Positions 16,293-25,645 of a stretch of 64,000 nt of DNA are shown in pieces. The stretch lies in the NCBI RefSeq assembly GCF_023093535.1, contig NZ_CP095757.1, positions 3,224,001 to 3,288,000 of the forward strand, written 5' to 3'. A program made the translations under genes and the position numbers. The stretch is from Halovivax limisalsi (GTDB lineage Archaea; Halobacteriota; Halobacteria; Halobacteriales; Natrialbaceae). Every line of letters begins with the position of its first letter. The first letter of the stretch is position 1. Below the pieces are notes generated by a model. That model saw only the letters and a list, made by a program, of their open reading frames with translations. It was not told the origin of the DNA and did no database searches.

Positions 16293-17106
16293 GCTCGGCG
16301 TCCGTCGGCTCGGTTTCATCCGGCGGCGCCGGTTCGTACGGAACGAACCACTTCGTGAAACAGCCATCTGTCTGCCCGCGGCCAATTCGAAGGAGCGCGA
16401 CATCGACGGCCGCCTTTCCGCCGACGCCGACGACGAAGACGGTCGCCTGCGTGAATAGCACGTTCCCGGTGAGCCGCGGAATCGTCGTAAGGAACGTTCC
16501 AACGATCAGTGCGACGAACCAGAACGCGCTCGCCCGTCCCGAAAACTCGGCGAGCATGGCCGCGGAGAACCGCTCGTACTGGCATCCGCCGAAGAATTCT
16601 CGGCTGATGACCGCGGCGTGTACGACGAACAGAACGATGGCCACGGAGAGGCCACCAGGGGAATACGCCATCCGAACCGCCGAAAACACCGCTCTGACCT
16701 CGGGTTGAGCAGGAAGACTGACCGCTGGGTTCGTGTATTCGAGAAACAGTCTCGACGTGAGGGACCAAAATCCGAGCGTCAGAACCAGATTGAGCGGGAG
16801 GAGCCGAAGATTTCGATACCGGATCGGCGGAAAGTGGTCGAAGATGCTGAGCGAGCCCTCACGCTTTGGAAACGGAATCATTCCAGCGTGCATTCGCCCC
16901 GCTTTATCTGCGACACGAGACGGCTGTTGGCCAAACACCAGCAGAACGTTATAGAACGCAATTATGAGTCCGATATCGATCCAGTAGACGAACATCGCCT
17001 CGTAAAACGTCCACTCGAGACCGACGAATCCCGCCAGCGGACACAGGTTCACCAGCACGATGACCAGTGTGGTCGACCGAAGCGACGTCTCGAAGCGCCT
17101 GGCCAT
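16276..17106 (-). CDS. DUF6498-like multi-pass membrane protein
   Basis: A 276-residue protein with about six hydrophobic segments (near 12-32, 38-58, 102-122, 153-170, 192-210, 216-235). The start LVNLCPLAGFVGLEWTFYEA and the FVYWIDIGLIIAFYNVLLVF segment resemble the DUF6498 family. The function of that family is unknown. The hydrophilic C-terminal tail is acidic (DETEPTDAEPTDAT). Codon usage is less GC-biased than surrounding housekeeping genes, which may indicate acquisition. Confidence 0.65.
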   Translation of the reverse strand: MARRFETSLRSTTLVIVLVNLCPLAGFVGLEWTFYEAMFVYWIDIGLIIAFYNVLLVFGQQPSRVADKAGRMHAGMIPFPKREGSLSIFDHFPPIRYRNLRLLPLNLVLTLGFWSLTSRLFLEYTNPAVSLPAQPEVRAVFSAVRMAYSPGGLSVAIVLFVVHAAVISREFFGGCQYERFSAAMLAEFSGRASAFWFVALIVGTFLTTIPRLTGNVLFTQATVFVVGVGGKAAVDVALLRIGRGQTDGCFTKWFVPYEPAPPDETEPTDAEPTDAT

Positions 17107-17135
17107 TCGGCCGGCTATTTCTCACACCCTGGCAT

Positions 17136-17150
17136 AAGATAAACTATCTT
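17136..17150. promoter_or_regulatory. palindrome at the DUF6498-like gene promoter
   Basis: AAGATA-aac-TATCTT is a perfect inverted repeat coinciding with a minus-strand TATA-like AGTTTATCTTATG upstream of the ATG at 17106; promoter and possible operator. Confidence 0.4.
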
Positions 17151-17250
17151 CGGCTAGCGCCTGATTAGCGCGGTGTCCCCGATGGGCGCAGGTGAGGCTG
17201 TGAATGTAGAAACCAGTCCGCAGAAGCTAGATACACGCAGTCGAATTCGC

Positions 17251-18315
17251 TCAGCCGATCAATCCACATTCCTCGCGCAGCCGATCGTACAGCCCTCGGT
17301 ACTGCTCGCGCACCTCGCGGCGATCGAATTCGGCGAACCCGTCGTCGAAGTCCCGCCGCTCCAGGTCGCCCGCGCTGACGATGGCGTCGGTGAGTTCCGT
17401 CTCGCTGGTCGTCCGGAAGCCCCGCTCGCGGCCCTCGACGAGTTCGTGGCCGCTCGAGTCGACGTGGTACTCGACGACGCCGACGCAGCCGCAGGAAAGC
17501 GCCCAGGCGAGTTCCGTCGGGAAGAGGCAGTACTCGGCGGTCTGGGCGAAGACGTGGCCGGCGCGGTAGATGGCGATGCGCTCGTCGCGGTCGGCCGGGC
17601 CGACGAAGGTGACCCGATCCTCGATTCGGAGGTCGCTCACCATCTCCTCGTACATCTCGCGATGCGGGCCGTCGCCGACGACGGTGGCGGTCCAGTCGCG
17701 ATCGCGCAGCTCCGCCAGCGCGAGGAGGACGCTCTCGAGGTTGGCGCCCTCGTCGAGCCGCCGGCTGTAGACGACGTCCGTCTCGGATGCGGGGTCGACC
17801 GATCGGATCCGATCGAGGTCGATCGGGTCGGGGATCACGGTGACGTCGTCGCCGTCGGCCCCGCGTTCGCGCGCCCAGGTGCGGACCAGTCGCGACGGCG
17901 TGACGACGGCGTCCGCTCGTCTGGCGGCCTTGCGGTAGTCCGCCGGGTCGCCGTGACCGTCCGAGCCCGGCCACTCGGCGACCAGCGGGATCCGCGAGAG
18001 GGTCGTCCCCCAGCCGGCCGCCGTCACCTGTTTGGGGCGGTGAGCGGCGGCGTGGACGACGTCCGGCCCCAGCCGGCGGAGCGCCACCGGCAGGCGCCAC
18101 AGGAACGACCGGCCGGCGTCGCGGTCGGGAACGACGCCGTGGTAGGTGATCCCCGCCTCGGCGACGACGTCGCGCTCGTCCGGCCACCACCTCGCACACA
18201 GGACGTGGACGTCGAACCCGCCGTCGGCGAGTAACTCGAGGACCGACTGGAACCGGGTAGTCGCCGCCGTTCGCTCGTGGTGGACGGTCCTGAGCGAGAC
18301 GGCTGCGACGCGCAT
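17251..18315 (-). CDS. GT4-family glycosyltransferase
   Basis: A 354-residue GT-B fold glycosyltransferase. The N-terminal domain begins MRVAAVSLRTVHHERTAATT with a split-substrate loop. The linker has VVTPSRLVRTWARE and VIPDPIDLDRI. The donor domain has VVYSRRLDEGANLESVLLAL and the ATVVGDGPHREMYEEM segment typical of GT4. The C-terminal acceptor signature is somewhat relaxed (LFPTELAWALSCGCVGVVEY). It probably transfers a nucleotide-activated sugar to a lipid or glycan. There is no surface-glycan cluster around it. Confidence 0.85.
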   Translation of the reverse strand: MRVAAVSLRTVHHERTAATTRFQSVLELLADGGFDVHVLCARWWPDERDVVAEAGITYHGVVPDRDAGRSFLWRLPVALRRLGPDVVHAAAHRPKQVTAAGWGTTLSRIPLVAEWPGSDGHGDPADYRKAARRADAVVTPSRLVRTWARERGADGDDVTVIPDPIDLDRIRSVDPASETDVVYSRRLDEGANLESVLLALAELRDRDWTATVVGDGPHREMYEEMVSDLRIEDRVTFVGPADRDERIAIYRAGHVFAQTAEYCLFPTELAWALSCGCVGVVEYHVDSSGHELVEGRERGFRTTSETELTDAIVSAGDLERRDFDDGFAEFDRREVREQYRGLYDRLREECGLIG

Positions 18316-18400
18316 TGTCGGCGGCCACGGAGCGACGGGGCATAAATTCACGGCATTCGTCGCGGCCGACAGGTCACCGCCGCGCCAGGTCGCACGCCCC

Positions 18401-18934
18401 CTACTCCTCGCGGATTTCGATCGTCGTCTCGTCCGTGAGGCCCCGGCGCGCCGGCGACTCGACGTTCACCGCGACGCCGAGTTCGTACGTCCCGACAGGG
18501 GCGGGTTCCCACTCCGACTCGCTCACTTGGAAGCGCCCGTCCCAGCCGCGTACGAAGCGTTTTCGCTCGCCGCGCCCGAGCGTGAACGCCCGCGGCTCGT
18601 CGGTTCGCTCCGCCCGGTCGTACCTCGCCGCACCCTCGTGGCCGTCGACGCGCCACGTCCACAGCACGGGAGAGACCGTCGGTATCGTCACGGGGAACGG
18701 CATCGAATTCCGCAGCGTGACGGCGAAAGGGAGGCGCTCGCCGACCGCGGCGTGGTCCCGTCCGGCCTCGACCCTAATCGAGATCGCCCGGTAGCGGAGC
18801 CGATCGGGGAGGAGCAGTCGACTCGCGCTCGCCGCGGGGATCGAGCGAAACGATTCCGGTTCGGCCTCGCGCCGGCCGGGGGTGAAGGGCGTCTCGTCGC
18901 GTTCGACCGCCGCCGACTCGTAGATCCGGCGCAT
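18401..18934 (-). CDS. conserved protein of the peptide transporter operon, possibly BsuPI-like
   Basis: A 177-residue soluble protein whose ATG overlaps the stop of the upstream ABC ATPase by one base (TGATG), so it is the last gene of that operon. Residues 50-170 look like an all-beta Ig-type domain: PFAVTLRNSMPFPVTIPTV, a VLWTWRVDG strand, and FTLGRGERKRFVRGWDG followed by APVGTYELGV. This layout resembles the BsuPI (intracellular proteinase inhibitor) domain, but I assign that with low confidence. No signal peptide is seen. Confidence 0.65.
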   Translation of the reverse strand: MRRIYESAAVERDETPFTPGRREAEPESFRSIPAASASRLLLPDRLRYRAISIRVEAGRDHAAVGERLPFAVTLRNSMPFPVTIPTVSPVLWTWRVDGHEGAARYDRAERTDEPRAFTLGRGERKRFVRGWDGRFQVSESEWEPAPVGTYELGVAVNVESPARRGLTDETTIEIREE

Positions 18935-20442
18935 CAGTCGGTCGCACCCCCGCCCGTCCCGGTCTCGCGGTCCGCGTCGACGCCACCGTCCGTCCCGGTC
19001 TCGCGGAACGCCTCGCCGTCGTAGCGGTCGTCGTAGAGCAGGCACGCGATCCGGTGGATCTCGCCCGTCGGATAGTGATCGGGCGGGTGGACCTCGCAGG
19101 GCGATTCGAAGGCGCCGTCGAGGTGCGCGGCCGCCGCGTCGAGCTCCCCGGCCGAAAGCAGGTCGATCGCCTCGCGAAGCGCGTCCTCGGCGTCCGGGTC
19201 CTCGAGACGGGCCGGTAGCGAGAACTCCTCGCGGACGAGTTCGTCGAGGCGGTCGCGCGAGATCGTCTCCGGATCGATGGGTTCGACCGCCTCTGCGGCC
19301 GGATCACCGGCGGTTGCGGCCGGCCCCTTCTGCCGGGCATCCTCCACGGCGGTCACCGCGTCGAGCCCCTCGGCGTCGCGCAATCGGAGTTTGAGGTTCA
19401 TCACCTCGCGCCAGACCGGCTGTTCGAGGTCGTACTCGGCGGGCTGGATGACGCGCGGACACCGGGTGTGGAATCGGCATCCCGAGGGCGGGTCGATCGG
19501 CGAGGGGACGTCGCCAGGCAGGATGATCTGGTCGGCCTCCCAGCGCGGATCGGGTTCCGGGATCGCCGAGAGCAGCGCCTCGGTGTAGGGGTGGTACGGC
19601 GGGGCGAAGACCTCCGCGGTCGTGCCGATCTCGGCGATCTCGCCGAGGTACATCACGCCGATGCGGTCGGAGATGTGCTCGACGACGGAGAGGTCGTGGG
19701 CGATGAAGACGTACGAGAGGTCGAACTCGTCCTGGAGGTCCTCGAGCAGGTTGAGGATCTGGGCCTGGACGGAGACGTCGAGCGCGCTGACCGGTTCGTC
19801 GCAGACGATCACCTCCGGGTCGACGGCGAGCGCGCGGGCGATCCCGATGCGCTGGCGCTGCCCGCCGGAGAACTCGTGGGGGTAGCGGTCGGTGTGACTC
19901 GGGTTCAGCCCCACGATCTCGAGGAGTTCGTAGACCCGGTCGGTTCGAGCTCGCCCCTCGGCGATGTCGTGGATGTCGAGCGGTTCGCCGACGATGTCGC
20001 CGACGGTCAGGCGCGGATTCAGGCTCGAGAACGGGTCCTGGAAGATGTACTGGAGGTCCCGCCGGAGCTCGCGAATCCGCCCGTCCGAGGCGCTCGTCAG
20101 TTCCTCGCCGCGGTAGTAGACCTCGCCGGCGGTGGGTTCGACCAGTTGTAACAGCGCGCGGCCGAGGGTGGTCTTCCCGCAGCCGCTCTCGCCGACGATG
20201 CCGAGCGTCTCGCCGGCGTAGAGTTCGAGGTCGACGCCGTCGACCGCCTTCACCGTCCGCTCGCGGCCGAGCAGGCGGTCGACGAACCCGCTCGAGGCGT
20301 CGAAGTACTTCGTCAGCCCCTCGGCCGAGAGCAGCGGTTCCTCGCCCGTTCGATCGGCGATCCCGTCGGCGGCGGACCCGTCGAGCGTGTACTCGGCCGT
20401 CTCGTCGCCCGGCCCGGGGTCGGGCGCGTCTGCGCTACCCAT
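18934..20442 (-). CDS. peptide ABC transporter ATPase, DppF/OppF family
   Basis: A 502-residue ATP-binding subunit of a peptide importer. Walker A is GESGCGKTT (about residue 84), the Q-loop QYIFQDPFSSLNPR, the signature SGGQRQRIGIARAL, and Walker B VIVCDEPVSALDVS. The oligo_HPY tail starts SGCRFHTRCP and ends ACLLYDD, but about 130 residues are inserted between these parts (MNLKLRLRDAE through LDGAFESPCEVHPPD), making it longer than typical DppF. The start is MGSADAPDPG at 20442, 35 bases after the DppD-like stop. Confidence 0.9.
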   Translation of the reverse strand: MGSADAPDPGPGDETAEYTLDGSAADGIADRTGEEPLLSAEGLTKYFDASSGFVDRLLGRERTVKAVDGVDLELYAGETLGIVGESGCGKTTLGRALLQLVEPTAGEVYYRGEELTSASDGRIRELRRDLQYIFQDPFSSLNPRLTVGDIVGEPLDIHDIAEGRARTDRVYELLEIVGLNPSHTDRYPHEFSGGQRQRIGIARALAVDPEVIVCDEPVSALDVSVQAQILNLLEDLQDEFDLSYVFIAHDLSVVEHISDRIGVMYLGEIAEIGTTAEVFAPPYHPYTEALLSAIPEPDPRWEADQIILPGDVPSPIDPPSGCRFHTRCPRVIQPAEYDLEQPVWREVMNLKLRLRDAEGLDAVTAVEDARQKGPAATAGDPAAEAVEPIDPETISRDRLDELVREEFSLPARLEDPDAEDALREAIDLLSAGELDAAAAHLDGAFESPCEVHPPDHYPTGEIHRIACLLYDDRYDGEAFRETGTDGGVDADRETGTGGGATD

Positions 20443-20477
20443 TCCGCCCACCTCGCTCGCGTCGGGCGGCCTCGGCG

Positions 20478-21569
20478 CTACCCATTCTGCCCACCCCGAT
20501 CCTGTCGGGCGTCGTCGATCGGCTCCGACTCGTCCGGGGGTCGCTCCTCGACGTGGACCTCGTAGTCGAGGCCCTCGGTCAGGTCGCCGGTGTACTCGAG
20601 GCAGGCCGCGGTGTGGCCGCGCGATGCGGGCGCCGCCTCGCCGGTCTCGACGTCGGCCAGCGGCGGCTCTTTCCGGGGACAGATCTCCTCGGCGTATGGA
20701 CACCGGGGGTGGAAGCTACAGCCGGAGGGCAGTTCGACGAGGTCGGGCATCGTCCCCGGAATCGTCTGGAGGCGATCGCTCGTCTCGCCGACGCGCGGGA
20801 TCGAACTCATCAGCCCGACGGTGTAGGGGTGTTTGGGATCGTAGTAGAGCTCGTCGACGGTCGCCTTCTCGACCGGCTTGCCCGCGTACATCACGAGCAC
20901 GCGGTCGCAGACCTTCGCGATGACGCCCAGGTCGTGGGTGATCAGCTGGACGGCCGTATCGTACTCGTCGGCCAGTCCCTCGATCAGGTCGAGGATCTGG
21001 GCCTCGATCGTGACGTCGAGCGCGGTCGTCGGCTCGTCGCAGATGAGCAGGTCGGGATCGCACGAGAGCGCGATCGCGATGACCGCGCGCTGTTGCATCC
21101 CGCCGGAGAACTCGTGGGGGTAGTCGTCGTAGCGCGTCTCGGCCTCGGGGATGCCGACGTCGTCGAGCAGGCGGATCGCCCGGGCCCTGGCGGCCTCGCG
21201 GTCGTAGTCGAGGTGGTGGCGGATCGACTCGGCGATCTGCTCGCCGACGGTGTAGACCGGGTTGAGCGCCGTCTGGGCGTCCTGGAAGATCATGGCGATG
21301 CGATTCCCCCGGACGTCGCGCATCTCGCGCTCGCTCAACTCGAGCAGGTCCCGGCCGTCGAAGACGATCTCGCCGTCGACGATGCGGCCGGGGTCGTCGA
21401 TCAGGCGGAGGAGCGAGAGGGCGGTGACGCTCTTGCCGGCGCCGCTCTCGCCGACGACGCCGAATTTCTCGCCGGCGTCGATCTCGAAGGAGAGGCCGTC
21501 GACGGCACTGACGACGCCCGCCGGGGTGTAGAACTCGACGGAGAGATCGCGCACCTCGAGCAGGGCCAT
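20478..21569 (-). CDS. peptide ABC transporter ATPase, DppD/OppD family
   Basis: A 363-residue ABC ATPase: Walker A GESGAGKSVTALSLLRLI, Q-loop MIFQDAQTALNPVY, signature SGGMQQRAVIAIAL, Walker B LLICDEPTTALDVT, H-loop ITHDLG, and the oligo_HPY tail SGCSFHPRCPYAEEICP with the terminal Cys in HTAACLEY. The ATG overlaps the permease stop by one base (TGATG), so it is translationally coupled to the DppC-like gene. It pairs with the DppF-like ATPase downstream to power uptake. Confidence 0.92.
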   Translation of the reverse strand: MALLEVRDLSVEFYTPAGVVSAVDGLSFEIDAGEKFGVVGESGAGKSVTALSLLRLIDDPGRIVDGEIVFDGRDLLELSEREMRDVRGNRIAMIFQDAQTALNPVYTVGEQIAESIRHHLDYDREAARARAIRLLDDVGIPEAETRYDDYPHEFSGGMQQRAVIAIALSCDPDLLICDEPTTALDVTIEAQILDLIEGLADEYDTAVQLITHDLGVIAKVCDRVLVMYAGKPVEKATVDELYYDPKHPYTVGLMSSIPRVGETSDRLQTIPGTMPDLVELPSGCSFHPRCPYAEEICPRKEPPLADVETGEAAPASRGHTAACLEYTGDLTEGLDYEVHVEERPPDESEPIDDARQDRGGQNG

Positions 21570-22624
21570 CAGCCGCCACCTCCCTGGACGGCGACCCCGC
21601 CCTGCTGGGCGTCGAGCGCGTCGTTGATCCCGTCGCCGATGAGGTTCATCGCCATCACGAACAGGAAGATCGCGAGGCCGGGGAAGACCGTCGCCCACCA
21701 GGGGATCGACCCGGTCGGCCCGGCGATGAGCGTCTCCCGGGTCGCGTCGAGCATGGTGCCCCACTCGGGCGTGCCCGGGTCGAAACCGACGCCGAGGAAG
21801 CCCAGCGCCGCGACGCCGATGACGACCGTGCCGACGCTGAGCGAGGCCTGGACGACGACCGGGGCGAGGGCGTTTGGCACGACGTGTCTGAAGATGATCG
21901 ACCGATCGCGCGCGCCCAGCGCCTTCGCCGCGAGGACGTACTCGTTCTGCTTGACCGAGAGGACCTCGCCGCGGATGATGCGGGCGTAGGAGGCCCAGCC
22001 CACGAGCGTGAACGCGGCGACGAGTTGCCAGTAGCCCCCGCCGAGCATGGCGACGATGATCAGCGCCAGCACCAGGCCGGGGAACGCGAAGATGAGGTCG
22101 ACGAAGCGCATCAGCACCTCGTCGACCCACCCGCCGAAGTAGCCCGAGATGCTTCCGTAGACGATGCCGAAGCTGGCCGTCAGGAGGACGACGACGAAGC
22201 CGATCGAGATGCTGTACCGGCCGCCGTAGAGCACCCGCGTGAAGAGGTCCCGACCCGTCTCGTCGGTCCCGAACGGATGCTGCCACGAGGGCGGCGCGTA
22301 GATGCCCGCGTCCGAGCCGTAGAAGGCGACGATGTCCGAGGGGCTGTACGGCGCGATGGCGTAGGGCTGGACGGTCACGCCGGCGACCTCGATCGGGCGG
22401 GCGAAGATCGCCAGCAGCGACATGACGAGGACCACGAACAGGCCGAGCATGGCGCTGCGGTTGCGGACGAATCGGCGGAGCGCCCGTCGCCAGCGACCGA
22501 GCGTCTCCTCGCCGGCGTCCTCGCTCCAGTCCGAGAGCGGTTCGCGTTCGATCACGCGTTCCGGCTCGAATCCCTCGATTCGAATCCGGCCGCGTTCGTT
22601 CGGAACGTATCGTTCGGTAGCCAT
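21569..22624 (-). CDS. peptide ABC transporter permease, DppC/OppC family
   Basis: A 351-residue inner permease. A cytoplasmic N-terminus of about 55 residues (including the OppC_N region FVRNRSAMLGLFVVLVMSLL) precedes six membrane helices. The coupling EAA motif is in GARDRSIIFRHVVPNALAPV. The conserved HPFGTDETGRDLFTRVLYGG segment is typical of DppC. It follows the DppB-like gene after nine bases. Confidence 0.92.
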   Translation of the reverse strand: MATERYVPNERGRIRIEGFEPERVIEREPLSDWSEDAGEETLGRWRRALRRFVRNRSAMLGLFVVLVMSLLAIFARPIEVAGVTVQPYAIAPYSPSDIVAFYGSDAGIYAPPSWQHPFGTDETGRDLFTRVLYGGRYSISIGFVVVLLTASFGIVYGSISGYFGGWVDEVLMRFVDLIFAFPGLVLALIIVAMLGGGYWQLVAAFTLVGWASYARIIRGEVLSVKQNEYVLAAKALGARDRSIIFRHVVPNALAPVVVQASLSVGTVVIGVAALGFLGVGFDPGTPEWGTMLDATRETLIAGPTGSIPWWATVFPGLAIFLFVMAMNLIGDGINDALDAQQGGVAVQGGGG

Positions 22625-22633
22625 AGTGTGATC

Positions 22634-23590
22634 TCAGTACTCGTCTCTGATGCGCGGGTCGAGCAGCGCGTAGGCGATGTCGGCGAGCAGGTTCGCCAGG
22701 ATGATCGCGACGCCGGTGAACAGGGTGATCGCCAGGATGAGGTCGATCTGGCGCGCCTGGATCGCGGTAATGAACTCCCGGCCCAGCCCAGGCCAGCTGA
22801 AGACCACCTCGACGACGACCGACCCGGAGATGATGCTCGCGGTGAGGAAGGCGGCGACCGTCGCGACCGAGATCAGCGAGTTGCGGAGGACGTGTTTGAG
22901 TACGACCGTCCGCTCGGGCAGCCCCTTCGCTCGCGCGGCCGTCACGTAGTCCCGGTTGAGCTGCTCGGTCATCGACGAGCGCATGATCCGCATCAGGATG
23001 GCCGACGAGGCGGTCCCGATGGTGAGCCCCGGCAGGATCAGGTACCACAGCATGTCCGGGTGGTACAGCGGCTCGCGCGGCGCCAGCACCGGCCAGTAGC
23101 CCAGGATGACGGCGAAGATCAGGATCAACAGGAGGCCGAGCCAGAAGTTCGGGATCGAGATGCCCGAGAGGGCGATGACCCGGCTCACGTCGTCGCCCAG
23201 CTGGTCCTTGTTGACCGCCGCGTAGATGCCGGTCGGAATGGCGATCACGATCGCGAACACCCAGCCGAAGAGCCCCAGGGCGATCGTCTCGGGCAGGCGC
23301 GCCCAGACGATGTCCGAAACTGGGCGGTTCGTTCCGATCACCTCCCCGAAGTCGCCCCGGACGACGCCCGCGAGCCAGTCGACGTACTGTACCCAGATGG
23401 GGCGATTCAAGCCGTACTGGCGGCGTATCTGGGTCTCCTGGGCGCTCGTGATGTCCGGGTTCAGCGCGACCATCTGACTCACCGGGTCGCCCGGCGTGAG
23501 GTGGACGAGCGCGAACGTCACCACCGAAACCCCGAGCAGCAGGGGGATCGTGACGACGATCCGCTTGGCGACGAAGCGTCTGAGACTCAT
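22634..23590 (-). CDS. peptide ABC transporter permease, DppB/OppB family
   Basis: A 318-residue permease starting MSLRRFVAKRIVVTIPLLLG, the usual DppB opening, followed by FALVHLTPGDPVSQMVALN. The EAA loop is RAKGLPERTVVLKHVLRNSL. Six membrane helices are evident. It sits 114 bases downstream of the substrate-binding protein gene in the same direction. Confidence 0.92.
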   Translation of the reverse strand: MSLRRFVAKRIVVTIPLLLGVSVVTFALVHLTPGDPVSQMVALNPDITSAQETQIRRQYGLNRPIWVQYVDWLAGVVRGDFGEVIGTNRPVSDIVWARLPETIALGLFGWVFAIVIAIPTGIYAAVNKDQLGDDVSRVIALSGISIPNFWLGLLLILIFAVILGYWPVLAPREPLYHPDMLWYLILPGLTIGTASSAILMRIMRSSMTEQLNRDYVTAARAKGLPERTVVLKHVLRNSLISVATVAAFLTASIISGSVVVEVVFSWPGLGREFITAIQARQIDLILAITLFTGVAIILANLLADIAYALLDPRIRDEY

Positions 23591-23704
23591 GTCGATAGGG
23601 CGTGTGCGTCGGTCGGGGTCGGGACGGATCCGAATCGGTCGCAGGCGTCGGCGATCGGCGCTCGCGACCGCTCGGTCGTGTGGTCGGGGGTCGGTGCGGC
23701 GCGA

Positions 23705-25645
23705 TCAGTTGCGGTCGATGTAGGTTATCTGCTGGTCCATCGGGTTCCAGAGGCCGTAACTCAGCAGCCCCGTGACGAACGGGTACATGTTGTAGCCGTA
23801 GAGCGCGGCGTCGTCGAGCGCGGCCGTCTGGAGTTCGAAGTCGACGATCGAGTTCGCGTTGATCTCGACGAAGCGCTGCCAGAGTTCGTCGTAGCGCTGG
23901 GCTCGCAGCTGGGGATCGTCGACGATTTCGATGCCGTACTGGGCGGCGTCCATCTGCTCGACGAAGTCCTCGGGCAGCGAGCCCGGCGGGATGTTCCCGT
24001 TACAGCACTCGAGGAACTGGTTCGGGTGGTGGATCGCCTCGACGAAGCTGTGCGGGTTGAACGTCCCCGAGAGGCCCACCATCGCGACGTTACCCTGCGT
24101 GTAGTACTCCGGATCGAACAGGATGCCGACGAACGTGGTGAGGTCGCCGGGCGTCTCCAGGGTGGCGTCGAAGAGGTTCGACGCGTTGAGCGACTCGACG
24201 ATGAACTGGGCCTTCCGGACGCGGTCGTCGTTGTCCGAATTCGTCTGGAAGGTGACGGAGATCGGCGGCTCGACGCCGGCCTCCTGGAGGAGTTCCTGGG
24301 CCCGTTGCGGGTCGTACTCGTTGTACGGCCGGAGATTCTCGACGAGCTGATCGTAGTCGGTCGTCCCGACGTCAGCGGCGAGTTCCGGCAGCGGCGCCCA
24401 GGCTTCCTCGGCCCAGCCCTGTTCGATCGTCTCGACGATGTTCGTTCGCGGAATCAGGTGGTTGATGGCCCGCCTGACCCGCCTGTCGTCGAACGGTTCC
24501 ACGGTGACCGGGAACTGGACGAACAGGTACGACCCGCCCGAGGTCGTCGGGACGCGAAAGCCGTCGGCCCGGTCGAAGCTGGTCTTCTGATCCGCGGTCA
24601 GGTTGTACGTCAGATCGAGTTCGCCGGTTTCGAGGGCCGCCGCCCGGGTCGAGTCCTCGGGGACGATCTCCATCTCGATCGCGTCGATGACGGGACTCGC
24701 CGGGAACGCGTCGGGGCCGTCCCACCACTCCTTCGAATCGAGGCCGAGTTGCTCCATCCAGTAGTTCTCGTTGCGCGAGACGGTGATGAAGTTCTGCTCC
24801 TCGTACTCCTCGAAGACCCACGGGCCCGTGCCGACGGGCGGGTTGCCCTCGATCGGATCCCAGTCGCCGAGCGGGATGTCGGTTTGCATCGAGGGGTACA
24901 CCGGCCAGATGTTGTCGAGTTCCGCCTCCGCGTCGGGCACCTGCGCGTAGATGCTGACCGTGTAGTCGTCCTCCGCGACGGCGTGCAGGAACTGGTCGAA
25001 GACCTGCCCCGCGTTCGCGGACTGCTCCCAGCGCTCGTAGGACTGGACGACGTTCTCGGCGGTGAGTTCCTCGCCGTTGTGGAACTCGATCCCCACGTGG
25101 ATCTGGTAGCGATACTGCATCCCGAAGGTGCCGTCCTCGACGGCGTCACCCGCCTCGTCCACCGTCAGCACCTGCGCCTCGTCGTCCTCGGCGAGGTCGA
25201 TGTTCGGGTGGATCGCCACGACCTGCTCGTCGGCGACGGGCGCCCCGTCCTCGATCGGGACGGTGGTCATGTACTCCTCGTAGGCCGATCGATCAATGGC
25301 CTGCGTCTCGACGAGTTCGTACGACGAGGCCAGCCAGGGGTAGATCCGCCCGGCGGCGTCGGTCGCCACCAGGGACTCCCAGAACAGGTTGTGGACGATC
25401 GAGGCCGGCGCCTCGACGCTCTGAGGTTGATCGAACGTGTCCGGATCGAGTACGAGGCCGACCCGGAGCGTCCCGCCCTCGACGATGTCCGCCGGATCGA
25501 CCTCGACGCGATCGCGGACCGGATCGAGGTCGCCGTCGTCCTGTGCCGAGAACCCCGGGACCCCCGCGAGCCCGGCCACGCTCGCCCCGCCGACCATTCC
25601 GAGTACCCGCCGCCGCGTCGACGACAGGAAGCCACCGTGTGACAT
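23705..25645 (-). CDS. Tat-exported extracellular solute-binding protein, family 5
   Basis: A 646-residue substrate-binding protein of the dipeptide/oligopeptide ABC importer. The N-terminus MSHGGFLSSTRRRVLGMVGG is a twin-arginine signal peptide followed by a hydrophobic Ala/Gly stretch. No lipobox Cys is visible, so it is not an obvious lipoprotein. SBP_bac_5 features follow: VEGGTLRVGLVLDPDTFDQP, WPLASSYE-like and DIPLGDWDPIEGNPPVGTGP segments. It is the first gene of the operon; ligands could be peptides or other compounds handled by this family. The start was chosen at the Tat motif. Confidence 0.92.
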   Translation of the reverse strand: MSHGGFLSSTRRRVLGMVGGASVAGLAGVPGFSAQDDGDLDPVRDRVEVDPADIVEGGTLRVGLVLDPDTFDQPQSVEAPASIVHNLFWESLVATDAAGRIYPWLASSYELVETQAIDRSAYEEYMTTVPIEDGAPVADEQVVAIHPNIDLAEDDEAQVLTVDEAGDAVEDGTFGMQYRYQIHVGIEFHNGEELTAENVVQSYERWEQSANAGQVFDQFLHAVAEDDYTVSIYAQVPDAEAELDNIWPVYPSMQTDIPLGDWDPIEGNPPVGTGPWVFEEYEEQNFITVSRNENYWMEQLGLDSKEWWDGPDAFPASPVIDAIEMEIVPEDSTRAAALETGELDLTYNLTADQKTSFDRADGFRVPTTSGGSYLFVQFPVTVEPFDDRRVRRAINHLIPRTNIVETIEQGWAEEAWAPLPELAADVGTTDYDQLVENLRPYNEYDPQRAQELLQEAGVEPPISVTFQTNSDNDDRVRKAQFIVESLNASNLFDATLETPGDLTTFVGILFDPEYYTQGNVAMVGLSGTFNPHSFVEAIHHPNQFLECCNGNIPPGSLPEDFVEQMDAAQYGIEIVDDPQLRAQRYDELWQRFVEINANSIVDFELQTAALDDAALYGYNMYPFVTGLLSYGLWNPMDQQITYIDRN

